From Sclerodactyla briareus (lineage: Eukaryota; Echinodermata; Holothuroidea; Dendrochirotida; Sclerodactylidae): 64,000 nt of DNA. This document shows positions 1 through 12,000 of the stretch, one piece after another (the stretch's first letter is position 1; each line of letters starts with the position of its first letter). The position numbers and the translations under genes were made by a program. The stretch covers positions 62,001 through 126,000 of the forward strand of contig JAODTK010002032.1 of the NCBI GenBank assembly GCA_026419785.1, in the 5' to 3' direction. The notes beneath the pieces were generated by a model. The model made no database searches and was not told the DNA's origin. It was given only the letters and a program-made list of their open reading frames with translations.

Positions 1-207
1 TAGGCCAGTTGGGAAGAAACGTCAGAGGTGGAATCGACGCAGCGCTATGATATGATTAATTGTATATGATTGTCAGATGTACAAATTAAGGACTCTCTAT
101 TATGCTTGTCACTGGCCGGCTAGAGAGAATATTATTCGAACATCAAAGTTTTAAGAAAATCATCTTTTATCTTTTTCTGAACCTTTTGCCCTTTCTGAAG
201 ACGTTAC

Positions 208-272
208 CTGAAGCAGAAAACCTCGGCTAGCGCCTCGGTGTTTCTCAGCTCCACGATGAAGTCATTATCGGT
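208..272 (-). CDS. Internal coding exon, unidentified gene
   Basis: A 65-nt segment read on the minus strand lies between a good acceptor (gactgtgtttag, just right of 272) and a good donor (CTTCAG|gtaacg, left of 208). Only one of three frames is open and it includes NDFIVELRNTEALAEVF. About 70% of its codons begin with a purine, as in real coding sequence. It enters in phase 0 and leaves in phase 2. I do not recognise the protein. It is probably part of a minus-strand gene that continues left of the window and may include the exon-like segments at 657-720 and 1,139-1,268. Confidence 0.5.
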
Positions 273-656
273 CTAAACACAGTCAAGACGGGCACCCTGT
301 ATTATCCCTAAGAAGAACACAGTCAAAATTCAGCACGCTAATCATTCTATTCTTGGAGAAAACTGTGTAAGTCCCCTGGGATTTTTCAAAAAAGCATATA
401 AGTATATGTTAAAAGTATATGTTTCTCACAGGGACCATCCAGGAAATGAACAATTTTGACCTCATATTATGTTTCACTATTTTCTTCAATTGTAGGTTCT
501 CATTATAGTCAATACAATAGATTACTGTCAGTCTGGGTAGGCTTAGTGACTGGAGAGGAGGACAATGAAAGAAAAGGCTGAATGGAACTTTCAATGGAAC
601 TTCAACTGTTCTATGCAAAATGAAAAATTGTAGAATGAGAGTCACACACTTCTTAC

Positions 657-720
657 CAGACATTTCCACAATGATACTGTAGCACAGGTTGGGGTAGGTA
701 GTAGTGTTGTTGAAAATAAT
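657..720 (-). CDS. Possible 64-nt exon
   Basis: On the minus strand an acceptor (gttctttaacag) and a strong donor (TGTCTG|gtaagaag) bound 64 nt. All three frames are open, so the reading frame is not decided. Entering in phase 1, as expected after the segment ending at 1,139, it would leave in phase 2. That does not fit directly onto the phase-0 exon at 208-272, so a further exon would be needed if they belong to one gene. Confidence 0.3.
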
Positions 721-1138
721 CTGTTAAAGAACATGTCCCAGCATATTGTACCAAGCATACCGAACCCCCTTCCCACTTCCCTCTGTTATGTTAATCTATT
801 TCACAAGTAGCAATGTACATACTTTTATAACTACAGTAGCAGCTCGGGCCAGTCCTGTAATGCCAGGATTACGTTTAGGAAGTGCCAAAATTTGGCTCTA
901 GAGTTCCCAGCGTAACTTTACTAGCTTTTATCACCAAAGTTTTATATTCACGCCAAGTGCAGCATTATAGGACTGTTGCCCTGCTACTGTAGTAGAAAAG
1001 GTAGGTCAGTCAAACTACAGAGTAGCCAATTACTACAATGTCTAATTTCCACAATGAACGTGAAAAGTTCATTAATAAATGCAGGATGACCCAAAATATT
1101 CGAACAAAAACAAAACAATCGAAGTAAGGATTTCTTAC

Positions 1139-1268
1139 CTTGATTGTACTCATCTTCGACAGGGACTTGTTGGTAGTCATCTTGCTCAGAGTCGCTAGAC
1201 ATCTCAGCAGCCACACCAGGAGGATCCGACTTTGTTGTAGTACTGGATGCGCGTCGTTCCTCCGACAT
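1139..1268 (-). CDS. Possible first coding exon, acidic N-terminus
   Basis: An ATG at 1,268 opens a 43-codon minus-strand frame ending at a near-perfect donor (AATCAAG|gtaagaaa). The peptide is Ser/Thr-rich, then acidic (SDSEQDDYQQVPVEDEYNQ), typical of a disordered cytoplasmic N-terminus. It leaves in phase 1. Just upstream (1,269-1,324) a second open frame runs on, so this may instead be an internal exon with a frameshift, or the end of the decayed tract at 1.4-3.0 kb. Family not recognised. Confidence 0.4.
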
Positions 1269-1399
1269 AACAGGGCCATCTCCATCATGTTCTCGTATAA
1301 TGCCTCAAGGTCTGCCTCACCCACGATGATGCGTGCACTTCAGCGCTTGTCCCCCCTTGTATCCCCGCTGACGATTGAACGATTCCCTTGGCCTTAGCT

Positions 1400-2994
1400 C
1401 GAGATAGTACGAGTCTGTGACCCCATCCTCGTACGAACCTCGATCACGGGGGGACATTGGACGGCCAGCCTGCGTGAGGTCTCAGAGGAGAGCAGTTCTC
1501 TCCTCTGCCGAGCCATTTTCACTCCAGGTCACTATCTGCGTCCCTCCCGCCATGTCCTCAGAGAAGTAAGAGTGGGTCATCGAAGGACGAGTCGGTGTAA
1601 GCCCTGATCATCCAGAATGGTCCGGTTGGTGTCTGGGAGTAATTGGGTTCAAGGCACGCTCTTGGTGGGTGGAGACCCCTGGCTGACCGGACTTGGCTAA
1701 TTTCTTCACGTTGTTCCTCCTCGTCTTTGCATTTCTTCTGAAGAAGTTGATTGAATCCTCTGCCCTTCCGTTTGGTCTGGATCTTTGTTTTGGTTCAGTT
1801 GCGGTGGGTTGATCTGCCTGGATTAGTTCTGTTAGGTCTGGGGTACTCTGATACCCCCTATGCTGTTTGTCCTTTATGACATCCTCCTTCTCCTCCTGAA
1901 GGGGCTCCTGTGTACCTCAAATGGTCAGCATCTGTGGCCTGGCCCCTCCCACGAACAGCTCAGCGAATGATCGGTCCTCCTCCATCTAGAGTCCGGGAAA
2001 CTCTCATTCTCCAAATCACGCTGGTCCTGAAATAGAGCAGGTATCACCAAGGCTGTACTTCCTACTGTCCCGGAGGGGAGCCTGGGATAAACAGTTCTTA
2101 AGTCAGATGTGATTTGTGGTTCTCTGATGAATCATGAATATAATTCTCTGCTTTATGGCCATCGTGATCATACTGGTCACCGACAAAAACCTGCTCATTA
2201 CCTTTTCGGTTAGAATCTTTCATGCGGTTAATACACCGGGCGATGAACAGGCCCCGTCGAGGTAAGGTGGGTAAATATAACTTGATCCAGGCCACACATC
2301 AGGGGAATGTCACTTCACTACTCCAATGAGGCTTGATGCAATCGTGCCGGATGGGGGAGACATCCTCCACAACCCAGATACGATGGTCATGGTTAGAGAC
2401 CAAATCACTCACCCGCTCTCACTGCTTGGGATACGACTCCCAGGGGGGTGCCTACCTCCAGACTGAGCCTCTGGACTGGGTCTCCCCTGGGCTACCAAAT
2501 GCCTTGTTTCCTGGGAACACGTGGGCGTATCCGACTGACAATCTAGTTCCCAAGGATCGTGGACCAGGGGCGTCCGATGCGGCGAGGATCGTTCCGTGGC
2601 ACAGGCCGCCACTCTTCCGGATCATGTGCCTTTCAGCACGGAGCTTGTTGATGAGATTACGGGGCTTTGGGTTGGGTGGGGCCCTTATTAGCCACCTATT
2701 ATGTTTTCTGTGGTGTGGTGTAATCTCATTGACCCCACCTCTGACACCAATTCGTGTCCAGGCTCCCACTAGCTGAGACCAACAGGGGTCAGAGGTGATT
2801 TGAGTGATCATGACTATCCGTGAAGCCGAACTTAGGGGGACTTGTAGTCCGTGCTCAGGCGTTCGTTTTGGGTGGAGGGGCTGGACCGGGACTGCCCATT
2901 CGCATTGTCGGTCTTCGGTCGCTGACAAGTCTTGCTGACGAGGTCCAGGGGGGGGAGGACCTGCCTCCCAGTTTGGACCATGATCTTTGGTCAT
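1400..2994 (-). pseudogene. Decayed minus-strand coding tract, unidentified
   Basis: This GC-rich stretch holds successive minus-strand open frames broken by stops and shifts. One 180-codon frame lies at 2,994-2,452. A frame at about 2,400-2,098 includes DHRIWVVEDVSP and IARCINRMKDSNRKGNEQ. Another at about 1,985-1,612 starts MEEDRSFAELFVGG, has one stop, and continues with a Lys/Arg-rich part (FFRRNAKTRRNNVKKLAK). The basic, Pro/Gln-rich composition would suit a gag-like or other nucleic-acid-binding element protein. I see no protease, RT or integrase motif, so the family stays open. It may be a decayed mobile-element ORF. Confidence 0.35.
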
Positions 2995-3159
2995 GTGACT
3001 GTCATGCTACCCTGGGACACCACAGCTATGTCCACAGGAATCTGTGGGGAAAAAAAAATGACAGAAAAGGCCATTTTAATGACAAATGAGAACAATCAGA
3101 CTAATCGTGACCACAAGGTTTCATTACTTGACCTCCTTTGGCGCAGCGAAACAGCAGAG

Positions 3160-4000
3160 TTCATGTACTCATCTTGGGAAATCCAGGTACCAAGTAATGA
3201 GCTCCGGCCATCCATCCAGAGAGGGTGAGTTATCTGCTAGCAAGCCAAAATTGGCGCAATATCTTATTCTCCCAAAAGTGTTTTCCAGTCACACAAAAAA
3301 ATAGGGTTTTTGTAATCCCCATAAGGAAAGCCACACTCATTTTTCAGCTCCATAAACTAAGCATTCCGGAATTATAGTGTTACGATAATTTCAGATTTTG
3401 ACTTACGGTGACCTCAAATGACCTTCCACCTGACCCTAAAACAATAGGGTACATTTAGTCATCATAAGAAACATGTACGTAGTATGAACCTCATGCTCAC
3501 AAGCCAAAAATTAGTCAAAATATAAATTCTCAACTATTTTCTGAAACTCTCACCAACAAAAAAACCCAATCTGGCCGGACAACACCAAAAAGCAATAGGG
3601 TTCTGTACTTCCTTAAGAAAGCGACACACAAAGTTCCAGCTCGATCAGATCAAGCTTTGCGACATATCAGTTTAAAAGGATGTCAATAGACTTTGACCGT
3701 CCAGATTGACGTACATATCGAATGTACTCACTATGAAGAACCAAACCTTTACAAGTTTGAGCTTCATCCATCCATGCGGGGTTGAGTGATCGAGCTAAAG
3801 CTGGAAGTGATTGAAATAATAATTTATAACTATTTTCTTTGATCAGACCAAGTATTCTGGAGTGATCATTTTCAGACTTCAACCTCTGATGACCTCAGAT
3901 GACATCTGACCTGACTCCAAAACAATGAAGATGATGGATCATTATGGGGAAACACTCACCAATTATGAGCTTGATTTCCATATAGCTAGGGTAATTATTG
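3160..4000. repeat. Dispersed repeat with TGACCT half-sites, two tandem-like copies
   Basis: Two diverged copies of one repeat follow each other (about 3,160-3,660 and 3,700-4,000). Each has a 'gagct..atccatcca' start, a middle, and an end with TGACCT hexamers followed by an 'aaaacaatagggt'-like string. Related sequence, partly inverted, recurs at 5.4, 6.2, 9.4 and 39.8-40.2 kb, so this is an interspersed family. At 3,409-3,424 two TGACCT hexamers are separated by four bases. No coding capacity is visible. Confidence 0.55.
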
Positions 4001-4123
4001 TGTTACAAGCCAGGCATCACACAGTCACATACACACATACAACCAAAGTCACACACACACATACAACCTGTGTGACCACATAGAATCTTCTGCATGACTG
4101 GTAAGGATTCCATAATGGTGCTG

Positions 4124-4369
4124 ACCGTCATTATTTATAGCAAAGCACTCAACAAAAGAGATCAACTATGCTCAGGCTTTGTTGAAAGTTGTGGGACCAG
4201 AAGCAAGTTGGGGGTTCAAAGCCACATTGGTACAATGTTTTGTGCACAAGGCTAAAAATGTGAATGTATGGGGGTCCGGATATAAAAGTTTAAGGGGTCG
4301 CAACCTTTACCCGGTCTTTGTGCCATTGATGCAAGCGAGCGGGGCTTTCGGAGAGTACGTAAAGAGGTG
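4124..4369 (+). CDS. Unidentified plus-strand ORF, possible terminal exon
   Basis: An open frame of about 80 codons ends at TGA 4,367-4,369. About 63% of codons start with a purine, and the peptide looks ordinary (AKNVNVWGSGYKS, FVPLMQASGAFGEYVKR). There is no good ATG context. A weak acceptor-like 'ctatgctcag' lies near 4,170. It could be a last coding exon or a remnant of an element. No family recognised. Confidence 0.25.
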
Positions 4370-6650
4370 AATACCAATAATGTCATGTGACTGCATGATC
4401 TCTGCAAAAAGAGCTGTGGCACTAATGTACTGAGACTAATAAGCTTTTTAAGACTCTACCATCCAGATGATGTCCTCTCTCAAGACCATATCTAATCCCA
4501 GAATATTAATCAGTGAATCTAAATAAGCAAAAACCATCGCCATTGCGATAATTGGTAAAATAGGGTTTGAATCACAATCAAGTGGTTCAAAATTGTACAT
4601 AAAAATATCCTTACTTTGATCATGTTTGAGACTGGGCGCAAAGAGGGTCTGTACTGTTTATTGACAGATGCCCACGCTTGCTCTAAGAATAATCTATTAA
4701 TAGGTACATGCATATGTATTACGTAAGTTGGTGCATGTAAGAAATGTTTGGCAGGGTTTTTTGGGGGAAGGGTGTGATGAGTAGCAATTTCTACACCATC
4801 ACCGACATCCATCCATCCATGGATAGAAGTGGCCTGCAGGATGCCGATATGACCATATAGGCATATATACCACCTACAGTATAACATGATGACTTATCTC
4901 CCGCGTTCATGATAACACAGTTGAGTAGACAACTCGCATAACCAGGGAAGTCTGTCTACACTGAACAGGAAACCCCAATGACAATGAGTTAGCAACTGTA
5001 CATTAATGTGTTCAAAATAGTAGCCAACACGGCTAATGCCTGATGCAGTTAATTGTTACAGCACACCACTAATTGCAGGGAGTAACAGGGCGACCTGGAA
5101 GGATATTGACATGGGTAAGACACAAGTAAAACTTAGACATGTGTAGGCGGGTAGAACGCCCACGTGTATATCTCGCTGTTGAGCAATCATTATTCATTAG
5201 AAAGAAGTATCTAACACCCCATAGAGAACGCCATTTGGTCAGAAACCAAGATAGCCTCACAACCAAGGTTCGTTGTATCCATGGAAATTACAAAAACGTT
5301 CACATAAATATGCAAAATTGGCCTATAATGATCCCTTTGGAATGATTTAAACTGGGTAGGAAACAAGAATGTAGCCACCTTCCACCAGTTTGTCAAATCT
5401 GACATAGTTTGAAAAATTGATAAATTGATGCAAATTTGACCTCTGATGACCTTGATTGACCTCCACATGTCTCGTCATTCAAAGATAGTCCCTACCCACC
5501 AAGTTTATGTCAAATCCGACTAACCTGAAAATTTAGCATAAATTGTGCGAATTAGTATGCCCACTGTCGAATCATCAAAGATTCACTAGGGGCGGAAATG
5601 TGATAATCCAAGCTTCATATCAATCGGATAAAGCGTTAAAGAGTTATTGAGCAAACGCCTAGAGTTTGCAGCGGCGGCGGTGGGCCTGGGACGGGGGAGG
5701 GAGGCTACACACCCCCAAACCATTAATATCCCCAGAACATTTCCAGTGTCGCTGGGGATGGGGAGTATTATCACACGGTTTTATACAAATACCTTGCCCC
5801 AAATGGAATATATCTACAAGTCTATTAGTGAACCTGCTTGGACTCCTGGTTCATGGCCAGTCCAAGCCATTGGCACACAATTGAGCCCTGAGCATGATAA
5901 TGAGCTGGAAGGAATATTTCTGATTTTGTCTTGACAATGCCAGTTTGGGAAGATTACATGTAAAGAAACTCAACTCGTATGAAGCGAAGATTTAATAATA
6001 AAAGAGATTTTAATTTGGGGCCAATCCAGTTCTCTAACAAGAAGTGCTAATGGGCTTCCATGCAGGTGGTTAGTTGCAGGTTATGTGGCGTGATGCTCTA
6101 CTTCTCATTGTGAAATGATATCTCCCTGGTTTCGTAAACTTTCAAAGTCTGTATGGGTTGAATGCCAAAATGCAGGAGTTTATTTAGTGCATGACAAGGC
6201 ATGACTACAAAATTGACACCTGGATGACCTTTGACACAAATCTATCATTGGCCAATGATTATACACACCAACCATTATGATCATTGGCTTTGTCTGTAAG
6301 AGTGGGAAACGGCTTGTCCGTTCAAATGAACTAGTTTGAATAGTGAATAGACCCTGGGACCTTTCACATTCAAATTCGTGAACCATCCGTACGGTACTAT
6401 ATACCATTGAACCATGGCATTGACAATATGACAACTTCCATGATTATCCTCAGTTCCTACCAAGACGATAAACTTTATTTCCATTGCATTGTGTATAATA
6501 ATGTCATGGCTTGGAAGGCAAGTTTACACACAACAGTTTGATTCACAACATTAAATAAACAAACAAAGTTAAAAAACGATTGACTTCTATCTTGAGAAAA
6601 AGTTTAAACATGAGTTAGAGTGGTTACCTTTTGTTTTGATTTGGCTCACT
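4370..6650. other. Non-coding interval with TGACCT repeat pieces
   Basis: No convincing exon on either strand. At 5,437-5,462 three TGACCT hexamers are spaced exactly 10 bp apart, part of the dispersed repeat family seen at 3.4 and 3.9 kb. Another piece lies near 6,205-6,240. The rest is AT-rich sequence without visible structure. Confidence 0.5.
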
Positions 6651-6659
6651 AGGTAAGAT

Positions 6660-6675
6660 GGGGGGGGGGGGGGGG
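6660..6675. repeat. Poly-G run
   Basis: Sixteen consecutive G residues directly follow 'ctaggtaagat'. This is a mononucleotide microsatellite whose length is probably uncertain in the assembly. Confidence 0.8.
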
Positions 6676-6774
6676 AATGCGGCACACGCCTGCACCGCAT
6701 CTTTAGCCAACATACAAGCCAGATATGGTACATCCTGGTCCCAGTCAGGGGCTAACATCCTATCTGTTCTGCAG

Positions 6775-6870
6775 GAGTGGAAAAATGCTCAAACATTAGA
6801 ACAAAAAATAGCTGAAATTGGACCCCTAGATGACATACTTTGTACTCTAATTACTGATCAGCTGAGGATA
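6775..6870 (+). CDS. Candidate 96-nt coding exon
   Basis: A good acceptor (ctatctgttctgcag) opens a 32-codon frame including EWKNAQTLEQKIAEIGPLDD. About two thirds of codons start with a purine. The likely donor (ATA|gtacta) is weak, so the 3' border is uncertain. Phase 0 to 0. The peptide looks helical and charged; no family recognised. It could belong to the same plus-strand gene as the segments at 8.5-9.0 kb. Confidence 0.35.
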
Positions 6871-6889
6871 GTACTAACTATCATGTCCA

Positions 6890-8520
6890 TCTGATTCAAT
6901 CTGTGAAGGAAGAAACATTTTCTCTTATAGACCCTCAATTAGGATAATTCGGCCAAAATGACTCCTGACCAAAATGACCATTGACTTAAAAGTCACCAAA
7001 TTCCTGAAACATCGGGTAGCAACTTGACCCCTGAGACACAGACCAACTTCATGATACCCAATTTACAGTAACCCATAGAGAAGCAATCAGTGTATTTCTC
7101 ACGGAATGCCAAAACTGACCCCTAGGCGACCAATGTGACCAAGGGCCTTCAAGATCCATCAAATGATGTAGGAGGAGAAACAATTGAAGAGCCAATTGTG
7201 GACAGATAGATAGATGCTGAAGAATGGAATTGTAGACCGCCACAACCACAATTACAACAGCCTAACCAAAATGTGGTGAGCTGGAGAAAGTTAAAAATGA
7301 ACAGATGATATAAAGTCAAAGATTCCAGAGTTCCTTGCGTGGGAAGAATGGAATGCCAGTGGACATTGTGCAAAATGTGCCCACAAATCCCACTGGGGTG
7401 AAACAAAACCAAAGGAAGGAAAGTACAGGCATTTTACAGTTACATACATGTAACATCTTACATCTTTTTTCCCCGGACAGGCGCGTAACCAAGAGATTTG
7501 TCTTGGGGGGGTTCGAGGTCCGAACCCAAGGGAAGTTGCGCCTCATTAAATGGCTCACCCTCCCCATTGGCAAATAATTAAATATTCTGAGGACCCTAGG
7601 GACACATGCTGCTGAAATATTTGACTAAATAATAGCGGCAAAAACCTAGCTCTCCTTAACTGCAAATCATGGGTGAAAAAAAAAAAATGGAATTTGCAAA
7701 GCTCTTCCAGGAAGTCTTGCAATCTGGAGGGAAATCTTGAAACCTGGGAGAAAGACTTTCATTTGGGGGATATCGTTTGAATTTTCCGGGAAATAAATGC
7801 TCCTTCCCGGGAAATTTCATTTTTTCCATCACTGCTGCAAAAAATCAGTTTTGTGGTTAAAATTGTATTGAATCACTGGGGTTCATGGGAGGGTTTGACC
7901 CCCAAACCTCCACACCCCACCCCTACCATTCCAGTGGGTACGCACCGCCCACGAATTATATTGTCCATCATTGAATAAACCCATACAGCTGGAATTTTGG
8001 TGGCATTGTATTGTGGAACGTTTTTCAAAAAAGCAGGGATAATTGCACTGACACACTTTGAGAACATGTATTGCTGTCATTTCGCATACAAAAACATAGA
8101 TGCTACAAAAAATTTCAACTGGGCAGTATTTCCAAATGAGGCCCAAGGTGGCAAGATGACCACCTCAACAATGACTCACCTCTCCAATTCTCTGAGGGTA
8201 TACAACTGTCTAAGATCTAGCTCAGATTAGGCCAATGACTATATCAGCTTTCCAACTTCCATACTTCTCAAAACTATCACAATGTGACTGATTTGTATAA
8301 CCAATAGTTTACAACAGTCAACGATTAGGTTATTTATACCAATTCAATGACTAAGGACCAGGACAGTCAAAAATCCATTAGCACCGAAATTTATCAACAT
8401 TGTGAGATGATCCCCACAGCAGCACAATTAAATCACTGTATATAATGCAATGTTGAGTTACAAGTGGAAAAACACCATACCAAATAATCACAGCAGTGCC
8501 TGAAGTTGTCAACTGTTATT
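6890..8520. other. Non-coding interval with repeat remnants
   Basis: There are no convincing exons. A G-run inverted repeat lies at 7,502-7,531 (CTTGGGGGGGTTCG facing CCGAACCCAAGG). Poly-A and G/C-rich strings around 7.67-7.93 kb look like remnants of the same kind of interspersed element. Confidence 0.45.
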
Positions 8521-8524
8521 TCAG

Positions 8525-8684
8525 AAGGATTTCCAAAGGTAATGATGGCACCATGAAGTACTTGATCCGTGGTAAACTTGAAGAGAACAAAACAAGATAT
8601 AGGCTGCTCACAATGGCTATCCATAACCTGGCAAAAACTCGTTTACCAGAAACATCAACACAAATGATAAGGTCTATCTTCTAA
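8525..8684 (+). CDS. Coding exon of an unidentified gene
   Basis: An acceptor (aactgttatttcag) precedes an open frame of 52 codons ending at TAA 8,682-8,684. Two thirds of codons begin with a purine. Peptide pieces: GNDGTMKYLIRGKLEENK and LLTMAIHNLAKTRLPETS. A donor-like ATAAG|gtctat at 8,671/8,672 precedes the stop. Another strong coding segment starts at 8,711, only about 40 bp later, in a different frame. Either a very short intron or an assembly indel separates them. No family recognised. Confidence 0.45.
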
Positions 8685-8710
8685 TGACAGTCCTCACTCA
8701 GTATATATAG

Positions 8711-9034
8711 CGGCAGCTAAATAGTTTGGAGGCAATCAAGTGGAACACTAAGCAGGCTATAGTACAGTACAGTCAAACAGGCTACTACGTGTACAGGAGA
8801 GATTACTTCATGAACGAGGGCGCGATAACACAAAACAATACCCCCAAAGTGCAGAAGGGACAGGCCAGGCCATCCAGGGCTAGAAATGAAGGGAAGTTGT
8901 CCATGAAGAGCAACGGCTTTGATGGCCTTCAGAATTCGAAAACTCTTACGGCATCCATGTTGCCTCAGATTTCTGCCCTGCCTGAAAACAAAACACACGC
9001 ACCGTCCTGTGACCCTGAGTATGGTACCTCTTAG
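8711..9034 (+). CDS. Terminal coding exon of an unidentified gene
   Basis: From CGG at 8,711, after 'tatatatag', a frame of about 107 codons runs to TAG at 9,034. About 62% of codons start with a purine. The first third looks structured (NTKQAIVQYSQTGYYVYRRD); the rest is Lys/Ser/Asn-rich and probably disordered, as at many C-termini. There is no ATG near the start, so I read it as the last exon of the gene that includes 8,525-8,671. Direct splicing between the two does not keep frame with any GT/AG pair I can find. Function unknown. Confidence 0.45.
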   Translation, partial: RQLNSLEAIKWNTKQAIVQYSQTGYYVYRRDYFMNEGAITQNNTPKVQKGQARPSRARNEGKLSMKSNGFDGLQNSKTLTASMLPQISALPENKTHAPSCDPEYGTS

Positions 9035-12000
9035 CTCTGCGACTCACACTGGGAAATAGTGAACCATGCAACTAGCAAAGGGCTTAGTGATACGGACTTA
9101 TCTGTAACCTATGTCCACAATAAGGCATCAGGGAAAATTGTACCAGCTCACTGGGGCCAGGTAACATACAACCAGGGATGTAGCTAGCCAAATTCTAGTG
9201 ACGGCTGAAAGGATTGAATGCGCGTGAGTGCTAGTTGCCATGACTGAGTGCTGGCTACACCAACCAAGCACCAACAAGCACCAACCAGCGTAGATACATC
9301 GGTACATCCCTGCATACAAGTTCCCCACAAATACATTTTCATACATGTTCTTCAGAATTTGCCCCGGGCATCAGAGATCCACTGACCTGACCACAAAAAC
9401 AAAGGATATGTGTAGTACGCTTCCCAGAAACTCACTACCAAGAATAAACTATATCCACCCAGACGGGGTCTGAGTTATCATGTTTACACAAAAATAAAGA
9501 CAGAAATACATAAATCCCACTAAGGGCGTGAATTACGGGGGGGGTGTCCAACACCCCCCCCCTGTGAAAATCAGAAGTCTGGCTCTATGGCGTCAAAAAG
9601 TCGGTCTCTGCTCGAGTTAGGTGAAAAATTAATGATTTTCGCCATGACCTAGTATTCTCTGTTCCCTTCGAAAAAAATAGGGGCTGGCGCACAAACTAAC
9701 CGTCGGAAAACCACGGAATTAGAATAGCGCCATCTTATTACATAAGTGGTGTTGGTCGGTGACACCACTTATTTCAGCCAGTGTGAAATTATATTTCACA
9801 AAAGGCTGTTTACGTAGCGTGGCCACTTTAGTTTTATATGTGAATAAATAAAATTTGGTCTTAATGTCAATAGGTACAAGCTGCAAATCTCGGGGAATGC
9901 TAGCGTGACACCGGTATGGACAGTTGTGGTTTTATGTTGTGACGGATAGACTAACTTAGTCCGTGTTTAAGGACGGTTAATATCTAAAAAGTCGGTGACA
10001 CAAGTGAAACTGACTTGACGCAGCAAATGAAGTTTTCCCGGTATTGAACGCGATCTTACCGACGTAGGACGAATCAAAACGTGAACGTAGCGGTTCAATC
10101 TGTGATAACAAACAAACAGACAAACGCCCTTGGTCACTAATACATCCAAAAATATGTGAAATAATAAAAAGTAGCATAGCTATCATCACACATGCAGTAG
10201 ATTACAGAACCCTTTCCTAAACTATGAAGCATCGTTATGTGAATCACAATAACCTACTATACTGCTTTAAATGCACAACAAACACAAGCCCATAATAAAT
10301 CATCAGGCATAATCACAAGTCTTGCAAACATAAAGAATGCCACTTCATGAATTACACCATAATAACCTATATGATGCTTTAATGTAAATATGACAGACAT
10401 GAGGTTTGACAGCCAGAACGCAAAACATTCTGAAAATCATAAGCATAGGCCACCGGCGTAACAAATAATTGCTCACTAAGACACAATACAATCTAATTAC
10501 TTCGATCAATGCAAACATAACAGGGACCCTCTCAAACGGGGGTCATATCTTACATCTAAATAAAACATTACAAATGGGGTCTCTCCCAAAATTTTGTAAA
10601 CCACAGAATTCGATGCTTGACGGCAGACGACGAAAATTTGCGACAAGGATGCCAGCGGTCGAATAATTCCGACAAAAATATTATAATAAACTAGATCTCT
10701 CAATTAACAATCCAGCATAGCGCCCCAATTATTAAATGACTCTGCCTCCAACAATGAATGTTTTGAGTTCCACAGACTGCAGTTTGTACAATTTGGGCAT
10801 ACGATGTGCACTCTGGAATTCCTGGTAGTGAGACAAGATAATAAAAAAAAATGAAATCGTTTTCACCTCCAATTGAATCATAATTACGACATATTCGTAC
10901 CACCTGTAAACTTCATTCAAAAAATCGATGTACAATACAGGGGCGGTGCCAGCGGGAGCAGGGCCCCCCCCCCACGTCGCGGGAGCCAGCGGAGAATCGT
11001 CGGGGAGAAAAGTAATAAAAATTAATAAAAATAGGGGCGTTGCGAACGTCTGAGGAGTGCAGGAAATTGATTTCAGCATAGGATGGACATGTGTGCCAAG
11101 TTTTCGCCCCATCGGACAATTATTAAATAGCGGTATCAGTATGGCTAATCAAGACCATGATGTGAATGCCAATTCTCCTAAGTCTTCCATGTACCCGTCC
11201 ATCATTATGTGAATTAGGTTCAAGCACTCTGAAAAACCACGTGTATAACTTCATACCAGCATACATCAATCTAGTAACAATATGATAACCCAATAGAGTG
11301 CACAGGTTATTCATGTAGTAGGTTACAGCCCGTTTTGACACACATTATCTTAACACACAGTTACTTAGTCGGTAAAAACTCTGTTGGCAGAAAAATGAAT
11401 ATTTTTTAATGGTATTCATGCTAGAATTCGTACTAGGATAGCACATTTTGCGTCTGAGGGTTTCAGGTTTTGCAAAAACTTTCCAAAGGGATGGTGGGCC
11501 CCTCCCTTAAACCCCTCCCCCAGATCAGTTAATCCAACACGATCACTAAGAAAACGAATTTGCCACTCAGATCCGGAGACCCAGAGCACCCTCCACGCGA
11601 GCCGCAATGGTGCCCCTCTGGTAAAATACCAAACAAGAAATCGGTCTCACCAAAATCTTTGTCGGTCCCTCCAAATGATTCAACAACCGCCCCCCTGGAA
11701 ATTTATGTATAGACGTCGCCCCTGATCCCACCCGGAGCCTCCAAAATCATGGAGGACATACGTAGAGTACCAAGTATGAGCTTCACTCCAGAAAGCCTCA
11801 GTCACGTTATTGTGTTTGTCCAACAAAAGTTTTCACCAAGAATTGCCCCCCCTTCCCCCATCTACATTGCACCCAGCATAGGGTTCTTGTATCTATCATC
11901 TCGTCCTATGATAATGCTCCACACAGAATTCCAACTTGTTATACATTTCCTCATGCGTCCTGCCCGCAGGTACATACCTACTCACGGGCCGTCCATTCAT

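Noticed and set aside
4519-4887. 122-codon minus-strand ORF
   Set aside because: No codon bias, no splice or start context, and composition typical of AT-rich chance frames.
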